Of a DNA stretch of 6,004 nucleotides, positions 1 through 4,479 are shown piece by piece (positions within the stretch are counted from its first letter, which is position 1; every line of letters starts with the position of its first letter). Below the pieces are notes generated by a model. It saw only the letters and a list, made by a program, of their open reading frames with translations, had not been told where the DNA came from and did not search any database. The translations under genes were made by a program, and so were the position numbers. Origin of the DNA: Rickettsiales bacterium (GTDB lineage: Bacteria; Pseudomonadota; Alphaproteobacteria; Rs-D84); NCBI GenBank assembly GCA_031259365.1, contig JAIRLP010000067.1, positions 1-6,004 on the forward strand. The letters are read 5' to 3'.

Positions 1-20
1 AAACCGCCGATCGGCGGTTT
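1..20 (-). terminator. Rho-independent terminator of ispA (probably bidirectional)
   Basis: A perfect 20-bp palindrome, AAACCGCCGATCGGCGGTTT, directly abuts the ispA stop codon (TAA on the minus strand, 21-23). It can fold as an 8-bp stem closed by a GATC tetraloop. On the plus strand the stem runs into a T-rich tract (TTTTTATTTATT), and on the minus strand it is preceded by an A-rich tract. This is the usual look of a terminator shared by converging genes. The minus-strand U tract beyond position 1 lies outside the window, so termination of ispA itself is inferred. Confidence 0.8.
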
Positions 21-920
21 TTATTTATCCCTGACCACAATGTAATCCATTAATTCACGCAGGATATCAGCGCGAGGACCAAATATATCCAGCGCAGATT
101 TGGCTGCGGCCGCAATATCAACCGCCTTGGCCCGTGCACCATCCAATCCCAACAGCGATACGAATGTTGCCTTGCCTGTCCGATCGTCTTTACGCAGGGT
201 TTTACCAACCTTTTCCTGATCACCGGATGCGTCCAAAATATCATCTGTTACTTGAAAACATAATCCCATATTATCTGTAAACTTTTTCAACGCCGCACGT
301 TGTTCAGCGTTCGCACCACCCAAGACCGCACCCATTGATGTGGCCGCATTAAACAGGCAACCTGTCTTTAATGTCTGAATGGTTAAAATATCAGATTCTG
401 TGGCAACTGTTTTATCTTCGGCTTCGCAATCCATCCATTCCCCTAGGATCATGCCCTGGGTCATATCAGACAGAATCTTAACCAATTCCAAACGCACATT
501 GGCGTCGGATGAAATCTTGGTGTCGGTGGCCAGAATAAAATAAGGACGGTTTAATAAAAAGTCCCCCGCCAACACAGCATTGCGTTCACCATATTTGGCC
601 CATACAGATGGTCGGCCACGACGCAGGTTATCATTATCAATACATGGTAAATCATCATGAATTAATGAAAAGTTATGCACCATTTCAAGGCATGCGCCTG
701 CCCTGATGGCGGTTTCATACTTCACCTCAAACAAACTGGCTACCTGAACCGTCAGAAAGCTGCGCAGACGTTTTCCTGCGTCCAAGACGGCATATCGTGC
801 AATATTTGCCGGGGAATTATCATATTGATCCGCAGGGATCATTTCATTCAACATATTATCAACATCGACGGCAATTTTTGAAAGTTCTGTTTTAAGTGAC
901 ATGTTAGATAGCGTAGACAT
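21..920 (-). CDS. ispA: Farnesyl diphosphate synthase (trans-polyprenyl diphosphate synthase)
   Basis: The product should condense IPP with DMAPP and then GPP to give FPP in the cytosol, feeding UppS and quinone side chains. The chosen ATG (918-920) gives 299 residues, the same length as E. coli IspA. The reading frame extends 28 codons further upstream without a ribosome site, whereas this ATG has an AGG six to seven bases before it. Family marks are GKRLR at residues 49-53, the first Asp-rich motif DDLPCID at 89-95, RRGRPS at 100-105, KTG at 185-187, the second Asp-rich motif DDILD at 226-230, and GKATFVSLLG near 249-258. Phe84, five residues before the first motif, is bulky, which in this family fits short C15 products. 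Oddities are Ser instead of Pro after KRLR, and Trp where many homologues have His after RRGxPx. The usual neighbours xseB and dxs are not next to it. GGPP synthase is a less likely alternative. Confidence 0.93.
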   Translation of the reverse strand: MSTLSNMSLKTELSKIAVDVDNMLNEMIPADQYDNSPANIARYAVLDAGKRLRSFLTVQVASLFEVKYETAIRAGACLEMVHNFSLIHDDLPCIDNDNLRRGRPSVWAKYGERNAVLAGDFLLNRPYFILATDTKISSDANVRLELVKILSDMTQGMILGEWMDCEAEDKTVATESDILTIQTLKTGCLFNAATSMGAVLGGANAEQRAALKKFTDNMGLCFQVTDDILDASGDQEKVGKTLRKDDRTGKATFVSLLGLDGARAKAVDIAAAAKSALDIFGPRADILRELMDYIVVRDK

Positions 921-925
921 TTTTA

Positions 926-930
926 ACCTA
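926..930 (-). promoter_or_regulatory. Weak ribosome binding site of ispA
   Basis: Read on the minus strand this is TAGGT, leaving five bases (TAAAA plus the junction) before the ATG at 918-920. It is only a partial Shine-Dalgarno match. It still favours this start over the in-frame ATG at 900-902, which has no purine-rich site in front, and over the distal ATG at 1002-1004. Confidence 0.5.
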
Positions 931-962
931 TTTTTGTGCGTGGGGAAATTAATGAATATCAA

Positions 963-1008
963 GGATTTGGTTGAAGGATGTATATCATATACATTCAAGA
1001 ACAAATCC
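963..1008 (-). promoter_or_regulatory. Imperfect inverted repeat in the ispA promoter region
   Basis: The outer arms GGATTTG (963-969) and CAAATCC (1002-1008) enclose a 17-bp near-palindrome ATGTATATCATATACAT (978-994), with unpaired bases between the two paired parts. On the minus strand TATGAT (984-989) could act as a -10 box about 64 bases before the ispA start. A good -35 is not evident, since TTCGGA at a 16-base spacing is poor. This could be an operator or just AT-rich symmetry. The position upstream of ispA is the main reason to list it. Confidence 0.3.
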
Positions 1009-1073
1009 GAAGATAATCGTTAATTTAGCCCGCATCCCATTTGGGACGGCGAGTATTTTTCCCATATTCTTTT

Positions 1074-1083
1074 TATTTTTTTA
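1074..1083 (+). repeat. Left copy of a 10-bp direct repeat flanking the palindromic element
   Basis: The sequence TATTTTTTTA directly abuts the left end of the terminal inverted repeat at 1084. An identical copy lies at 1226-1235, two bases beyond the right end. This is the arrangement expected of a target-site duplication, but the word is low-complexity and chance is possible in such AT-rich DNA. Confidence 0.45.
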
Positions 1084-1223
1084 CTCAATTGTCAGGAATG
1101 TACCTTATTTAGACCGTCACCCCGGCGCAGGCCGGGGTCCGGAACCAGATTCTTGTCAATTTAACAGTACTGGGCACCGGCCCACGCCGGTGTGACGAGA
1201 AAGATACATTCCTGACAATTGAG
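1084..1223. mobile_element. 140-bp MITE-like palindromic element with 19-bp terminal inverted repeats
   Basis: The left end CTCAATTGTCAGGAATGTA (1084-1102) is the exact reverse complement of the right end (1205-1223), 19 of 19 bases. Inside these arms a second, GC-rich imperfect inverted repeat (1115-1197) carries two smaller hairpins. The whole unit could fold into a single long cruciform or RNA hairpin. It has no coding capacity and is flanked by a 10-bp direct repeat, so it resembles a non-autonomous miniature element or an intergenic palindromic repeat. A transposase family cannot be named from the ends. It could instead be a composite in which a GC-rich repeat entered an older hairpin. 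Confidence 0.6.
1115..1197. repeat. GC-rich nested inverted repeat core (alphaproteobacterial intergenic repeat type)
   Basis: The two halves are imperfect mirror images. From CGTCAC at 1115 and from its complement ending at 1197, about 21 of the first 26 positions match. Each half also contains its own hairpin. The left is ACCCCGGC-GCAG-GCCGGGGT (1119-1138), with a perfect 8-bp stem. The right is CACCGGC-CCAC-GCCGGTG (1175-1192), with a 7-bp stem. Translated on the plus strand the left half gives RHPGAGRGPE, a spurious peptide that I recognise from repeats scattered through many alphaproteobacterial genomes. The very different composition from its AT-rich surroundings suggests an inserted unit. 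Confidence 0.65.
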
Positions 1224-1225
1224 CA

Positions 1226-1235
1226 TATTTTTTTA
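1226..1235 (+). repeat. Right copy of the 10-bp direct repeat
   Basis: The sequence TATTTTTTTA is identical to 1074-1083. It is separated from the right terminal inverted repeat by the dinucleotide CA, and it also forms the outer part of the left arm of the AT-rich palindrome at 1226-1266. Confidence 0.45.
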
Positions 1236-1266
1236 ATTCAATGTAATATATTGAATTAAAAAAATA
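1226..1266. repeat. AT-rich palindrome with 17-bp arms
   Basis: The left arm TATTTTTTTAATTCAAT (1226-1242) and the right arm (1250-1266) are exact reverse complements around a 7-base loop GTAATAT. Each arm contains a single G or C. As RNA it would form a weak A-U hairpin ending in an A run on the plus strand, so it is not a standard GC-stem terminator. It could be a protein-binding palindrome, an old hairpin next to the insertion site, or a poor bidirectional terminator. Confidence 0.5.
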
Positions 1267-1411
1267 CTGGAATCTGTAAAAAATCCACTGCCGCAAAAAT
1301 AAGATAAAAGTATCTACACTATCTAAAGTATATCCTTTTTCTCTTTCTGGGCTCAGTATAGATTATAAAAATATAAACCGCCAGCAGATATTGATGAAAA
1401 ATAGGCACTAA

Positions 1412-1441
1412 AAACGCTTGTTTTTCGAACAGATAAACGCT
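1412..1441 (+). repeat. Pair of AAACGCT direct repeats before uppS
   Basis: AAACGCT occurs at 1412-1418 and at 1435-1441, 23 bases start to start, or roughly two helical turns. The copies border the possible -35 and -10 boxes of uppS. The words are short and the pairing may be chance. Confidence 0.25.
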
Positions 1442-1446
1442 AGGAT
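1418..1446 (+). promoter_or_regulatory. Possible sigma-70-type promoter for the uppS operon
   Basis: TTGTTT (1418-1423) and TAGGAT (1441-1446) are separated by exactly 17 bases. They match the consensus boxes at three and four of six positions. Transcription would start near 1453, giving a leader of about 28 bases that includes the ribosome site. TATAGT at 1460-1465 is a better -10 word but has no -35 partner and would leave a very short leader. The evidence is weak. Confidence 0.3.
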
Positions 1447-1470
1447 TTTCTCTTGTAGGTATAGTGTATA

Positions 1471-1475
1471 AGGAA
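1471..1475 (+). promoter_or_regulatory. Ribosome binding site of uppS
   Basis: AAGGA lies five bases before the ATG at 1481, counting the intervening AATTAT as the spacer. It supports the first Met of the frame as the true start. Confidence 0.6.
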
Positions 1476-1480
1476 ATTAT

Positions 1481-2179
1481 ATGTTCTTCAAAAAGAAAAA
1501 AGAAGTAAAAGTCCCTGGGCACGTGGCCTTTATCTGTGACGGCAACCGCCGTTGGGCACGCAGTCGGGGTATGCCGGCGTCTTATGGTCACGAAAAAGGT
1601 GCCGACATTGTAGATACGGCAACTGAATATTTAATTAAACACGGCGTTACCACCGTCAGCTTTTTTATTTTCTCGATTGAAAATTGGGGTCGCGATAAAA
1701 AAGAAGTCAAATTCTTGATGGATTTTATGCTGAAAGAAATGCCAAAGCATGTAAAACGTGTCAAGGAAAAAGATATCCGTGTAAAATTTGTTGGTCGTCG
1801 TGATCACTTGTCTGCCGCCGTTCTTAAAATGTGTGAAAAGATGGAAAAAGACACCGAAGAAAACACAGCTGGGACAATCGTATTTGCATTGGACTTTGGC
1901 GGACAAGATGAAATTGTTCGTGCAGCCAATGCCGCAATTGCCGCGGGCGAACCAGTTGACGCCGAAACATTCGAGAGCTTTATGGACACAGGCGAATTCT
2001 TGCCAATCGATTTATTGGTTCGCACCAGTGGCGAACAACGCGTATCTAATTTCATGTTGTGGAAGCTGGCCTATGCTGAATTGCTGTTCTATCCAAAACA
2101 TTGGCCTGCATTGCGCGATCGCGATTTTGCCAAGATGCTAGAAGAATTTGCACATCGCCAAAGAAGATACGGAAAATAA
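1481..2179 (+). CDS. uppS: Isoprenyl transferase / undecaprenyl diphosphate synthase
   Basis: This cis-prenyltransferase should elongate FPP with eight IPP units to undecaprenyl diphosphate, the precursor of the carrier lipid for peptidoglycan and other envelope glycans. The 232 residues cover the full domain, slightly shorter than E. coli UppS. Visible motifs are HVAFICDGNRRWARSRG at residues 14-30, with the catalytic Asp20, then GH at 36-37, FSIENWGR at 64-71, ALDFGGQDEIVRAA at 136-149, DLLVRTSGEQRVSNF at 177-191, AYAELLFYPKHWP at 197-209, and a C-terminal RQRRYGK. The usual bacterial DGNGRWA is DGNRRWA here, with Cys before the Asp where Met is common. The N-terminus is Lys-rich with no signal peptide, as expected for a cytosolic enzyme that docks to the membrane. 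It heads the operon, and frr is not directly upstream. Product chain length is inferred from the family and cannot be read from the sequence. Confidence 0.94.
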   Translation: MFFKKKKEVKVPGHVAFICDGNRRWARSRGMPASYGHEKGADIVDTATEYLIKHGVTTVSFFIFSIENWGRDKKEVKFLMDFMLKEMPKHVKRVKEKDIRVKFVGRRDHLSAAVLKMCEKMEKDTEENTAGTIVFALDFGGQDEIVRAANAAIAAGEPVDAETFESFMDTGEFLPIDLLVRTSGEQRVSNFMLWKLAYAELLFYPKHWPALRDRDFAKMLEEFAHRQRRYGK

Positions 2180-2193
2180 ACGGATATCTAAGA

Positions 2194-2205
2194 AAGGAAG
2201 GAAAG
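2194..2205 (+). promoter_or_regulatory. Doubled ribosome binding site of cdsA
   Basis: AAGGAAGGAAAG contains two overlapping AAGGA words, the second ending five bases before the ATG at 2208. This fixes the cdsA start downstream of uppS and argues against the in-frame ATG at 2148 inside uppS. Confidence 0.75.
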
Positions 2206-2207
2206 AT

Positions 2208-2903
2208 ATGACAAATACAACAAAAAGAGTTCTGACAGCCATCATTATGGGTCTGATGGCAATTGCGGCAGGTGCAGGACAGTATTTCGGATTCAAGTAT
2301 TTTGATGTCAAAATACTGGTTGGGGCCATTGTTATTATTATGATGGTTGAATGGATTTATACAGTATTCAATATTGATGTTAGAACAATTTGGGCCAAAC
2401 GAAAAAATCCGCGCGGAAAAACACGCCTGTCTGCTTGGCGCAAATGGATGGGCTTTGCGGGAATTGTTTATTTTTTATTCATAATGGCGCCGGCTGCGGA
2501 CAGTGTCGGCGCGCGTCCTTGGATTGTGTTGTTATTATTAATGACCATCAGCGCTGCTGATATTGGCGCATGGTTCTTTGGTCGCTTGTTCGGCGGAGAT
2601 AAAATGTGGGAAAGATTATCTGCGGGAAAAACTTGGGCGGGTCAAATCGCAGGAATCTTGTGCGGCACATTTGCAGCTGTTCTTTATGGATTACTGGGAA
2701 CTGATACATTCTTGCCACAACTGTTGTGGATCGGGATCAGTGTTTCATTAATGTCTCAGTACGGTGATTTAACTGCCAGCTGGATCAAACGCAAACTGGG
2801 CGTCAAAGACTTTGGCAATATTTTGCCGGGCCATGGTGGTATCGCCGACAGATTTGACGGCTGGATCTATGTTTTGCCAATTGTATGGTTGGTAATGCTG
2901 TAA
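2208..2903 (+). CDS. cdsA: Phosphatidate cytidylyltransferase (CDP-diglyceride synthase)
   Basis: This inner-membrane enzyme converts phosphatidic acid and CTP to CDP-diacylglycerol, the branch point of phospholipid synthesis. From the chosen ATG it has 231 residues, compact for a family usually near 260-285. Roughly seven hydrophobic segments are visible (about 8-24, 33-53, 81-97, 103-121, 143-165, 167-185 and 216-231). Family motifs are DIGAWFFGRLFGG at 118-130, SAGKTWAG at 138-145, YGDLTASWIKRK at 185-196, and the signature KDFGNILPGHGGIADRFD at 200-217, with its Asp and His residues intact. The common KTWEG motif reads KTWAG. The short length comes from the N-terminal half, where a membrane segment or two seen in longer homologues may be absent. 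The gene starts 28 bases after uppS ends, consistent with co-transcription. Confidence 0.93.
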   Translation: MTNTTKRVLTAIIMGLMAIAAGAGQYFGFKYFDVKILVGAIVIIMMVEWIYTVFNIDVRTIWAKRKNPRGKTRLSAWRKWMGFAGIVYFLFIMAPAADSVGARPWIVLLLLMTISAADIGAWFFGRLFGGDKMWERLSAGKTWAGQIAGILCGTFAAVLYGLLGTDTFLPQLLWIGISVSLMSQYGDLTASWIKRKLGVKDFGNILPGHGGIADRFDGWIYVLPIVWLVML

Positions 2904-2909
2904 TTAAGC

Positions 2910-2920
2910 AAGGAAAGGAG
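2910..2920 (+). promoter_or_regulatory. Ribosome binding site of the Nudix gene
   Basis: AAGGAAAGGAG lies seven bases before the ATG at 2928, a strong Shine-Dalgarno match. It supports the first Met over the in-frame Met12. Confidence 0.75.
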
Positions 2921-2927
2921 TATTCCG

Positions 2928-3377
2928 ATGTTAGAAAAACCAAAAGTAACACGCGCTGGAATGGGAATTATGGTAACGGATTCTGATGGTCGCGTATTGA
3001 TGGGACTGCGTAATTCAGATGCAGCGATGGCCAGCAGTGATTTAAATGGCGAAGGGACTTGGACTTTTCCAGGTGGCAAGTTTGATTTTGGTGATGGATT
3101 ATTCGAAGGGGTCGCCCGCGAATTAAAAGAAGAAACTGATCTAGATTTGATCAAAGCTGAAATCATTTCTATATCAAACGAATGCAACGAAAAGGCCCAT
3201 TACATCACGCTGGGCTTTTTGGCAAAACAATGGTCTGGCGAAGTTAAAACAATGGAACCAGATGAAATTGTGTGTTGGAATTGGTTTTCATTGGACGCAT
3301 TGCCTAAAAATGTTTATGCTCCAACTATGAAGTTAATTGAAAATTACAAAGCGCATCGTTTAACAAGCGATTTGTAA
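2928..3377 (+). CDS. Nudix hydrolase, NUDT15/NUDX1-like
   Basis: A 149-residue single-domain Nudix protein, predicted to be cytosolic. Such enzymes hydrolyse nucleoside diphosphate-linked compounds or (d)NTPs with Mg2+. The Nudix box spans Gly50 to Leu72. It has the catalytic core RELKEE at 64-69, but Asp56 replaces the first Glu of the G-x5-E part and Asp71 replaces the Gly of EExG. The C-terminal part AHYITLGFLAK (90-100), then MEPDEIVCWNWFSLDALP (109-126), resembles human NUDT15 (MTH2) and plant NUDX1, where a similar MEPEK..W.W....LP block follows an HYV strand. Those relatives act on dNTPs or oxidised dNTPs, and plant NUDX1 proteins also on short isoprenyl diphosphates. The gene sits between cdsA and rseP, where many proteobacteria have dxr. 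The substrate cannot be told from sequence. A housecleaning pyrophosphatase is the conservative call. Confidence 0.88.
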   Translation: MLEKPKVTRAGMGIMVTDSDGRVLMGLRNSDAAMASSDLNGEGTWTFPGGKFDFGDGLFEGVARELKEETDLDLIKAEIISISNECNEKAHYITLGFLAKQWSGEVKTMEPDEIVCWNWFSLDALPKNVYAPTMKLIENYKAHRLTSDL

Positions 3378-3387
3378 AAAGCAGAAG

Positions 3388-3395
3388 AAAAGGAG
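3388..3395 (+). promoter_or_regulatory. Ribosome binding site of rseP
   Basis: AAAAGGAG precedes the ATG at 3405 with a nine-base gap, slightly long but within the normal range. Confidence 0.65.
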
Positions 3396-3404
3396 TAGAA
3401 AGTT

Positions 3405-4463
3405 ATGGGAACATTGTTAACAATTATTGGGTTGTTGGTCGTCTTGGGCGTGGTTGTATTTGTACACGAACTGGGTCATTTCTGGGCTGCACGTTGGGCC
3501 AAGGTCCGCGTAGATGTGTTTTCAGTTGGATTCGGTCCTGCATTAATTAAGTGGAAAGACAAGCGCGGTACTGTATGGAAAATTTCTGCATTGCCATTGG
3601 GCGGTTACGTTTCTATCTATGGTCAAGAAGACATGTTCAATCGTAAAAAATACAAGGATATGTCCAAAGAAAAGAAAAAAGGTCATTATCTGTCAGCACC
3701 TGCATGGAAACAATTTATTATCATCGGTGCCGGTGTTGCGATGAACTTTATCTTGGCATGGGGTATCTATTCAACCATGTTCGCCTTCAAACCTAAAAAC
3801 ATACAGTTACCAGTGATTGGCCAAGTGATCCAAGAAACACCCGCATTCAAAGCGGGCGTTCAGGCTGGCGACGTTATTCTGCGTGTGGACGAGGCAAAAA
3901 TCACCAACTGGGGTGAATTAATCGTTGCCAAAGAATTGGCGGCCAATCGTGATGCAAACGTCTTGTTGGCACGTGGCGACAAGCTGGTCCAGGTTAAATT
4001 AACACCAGCTGGGCGTTGGGGGCTGATCGCTGATGGATCAAAAACAGAATTCCGCAAAAAAGGAATCTTGGGTGCAATGTATTTTGGTCTTCGTGAAACA
4101 TACGTCCAATCAAAAACATTGCTGGTTGTATTAAAGCAAATCGTAACTGGCGAACGTTCTTCTAAACAGTTGGGTTCATTTATCACCATTGCAGAAGTAT
4201 CTGGCAAAGCAATGGCAATGGGCTTCTTTGCATTATTGTCTATTATTGCATTGTTGTCTGTGAACTTGGCCGTTATTAACCTGCTGCCATTGCCTGTGCT
4301 GGATGGTGGATATTTTTTGATATTGATTATCGAAGGGATCACCCGCAGAAAACTGGGTGGGCGCGGAATGGAAATAGCCATAATTTGTGGGTGGATTTTG
4401 ATTATGGGACTGTTCGCGTTAACAATGTGGAACGATTTGGCGCGCGTATTTGGATTGAACTAA
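3405..4463 (+). CDS. rseP: RIP metalloprotease RseP (site-2 protease)
   Basis: This inner-membrane zinc protease cuts substrates within the membrane. In E. coli it completes release of sigma-E from its anti-sigma factor and clears signal peptide remnants. The 352 residues show a first membrane segment containing the zinc motif HELGH at 21-25, a conserved LPLGGYV at 63-69, a second membrane segment near 103-127, one PDZ domain at roughly 133-205 (GVQAGDVILRVD at 151-162), and the second active-site motif NLLPLPVLDGG at 292-302, followed by a last membrane segment near 323-342. E. coli RseP is about 450 residues with two PDZ domains. A single-PDZ form of this length is common in other lineages. 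The AGP-x-x-NF motif reads AGVAMNF here, so its proline is missing. The gene is 27 bases after the Nudix gene and 16 bases before bamA, linking envelope stress sensing to outer-membrane assembly. Confidence 0.95.
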   Translation: MGTLLTIIGLLVVLGVVVFVHELGHFWAARWAKVRVDVFSVGFGPALIKWKDKRGTVWKISALPLGGYVSIYGQEDMFNRKKYKDMSKEKKKGHYLSAPAWKQFIIIGAGVAMNFILAWGIYSTMFAFKPKNIQLPVIGQVIQETPAFKAGVQAGDVILRVDEAKITNWGELIVAKELAANRDANVLLARGDKLVQVKLTPAGRWGLIADGSKTEFRKKGILGAMYFGLRETYVQSKTLLVVLKQIVTGERSSKQLGSFITIAEVSGKAMAMGFFALLSIIALLSVNLAVINLLPLPVLDGGYFLILIIEGITRRKLGGRGMEIAIICGWILIMGLFALTMWNDLARVFGLN

Positions 4464-4479
4464 ACCAGGCAAAATACAG

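Larger units (their letters stand above)
921..1480. other. 560-bp divergent intergenic region between ispA and uppS
   Basis: No convincing gene, tRNA or protein-coding frame was found here. The region must contain the promoters of both divergent transcription units. It holds an imperfect hairpin (963-1008), a palindromic repeat element (1084-1223), an AT-rich palindrome (1226-1266) and a possible uppS promoter (1418-1446). The stretch 1267-1411 is AT-rich and I see no clear structure in it beyond short A and T runs. Base composition is much more AT-rich than the genes, except for the GC-rich core of the repeat at 1115-1197. Confidence 0.8.

Noticed and set aside
921..1004. N-terminal extension of IspA by 28 residues
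   Set aside because: It lacks a ribosome site, overlaps the likely promoter structure, and would make the protein longer than the 299-residue family norm.
971..1195. Plus-strand open frame of 74 codons in the ispA-uppS spacer
   Set aside because: It runs through the hairpins and the palindromic repeat, and its RHPGAGRGPE segment is the known type of spurious translation of a GC-rich repeat. It has no ribosome site.
1084..1223. CRISPR array or attachment site
   Set aside because: Only inverted copies are present. There are no regularly spaced direct repeats, and no tRNA or integrase is nearby.
1405..1445. tRNA-like TTCGAAC word upstream of uppS
   Set aside because: Neither strand gives a cloverleaf with acceptor, D and anticodon stems around it.
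1319..1591. Minus-strand open frame crossing the uppS start
   Set aside because: It overlaps the strongly supported uppS gene antisense, shows no family motif and no ribosome site.
1631..2141. Open frames on both strands within uppS
   Set aside because: These are shadows of uppS. Their translations show low-complexity or atypical composition and no recognisable domain.
2148..2207. Upstream start for CdsA inside uppS
   Set aside because: The added residues are highly charged and unlike the family N-terminus. The doubled AAGGA site points to ATG 2208.
3860..4381. 173-codon minus-strand frame antisense to rseP
   Set aside because: The rseP frame has all family motifs. The antisense translation has no domain and arises from codon bias.
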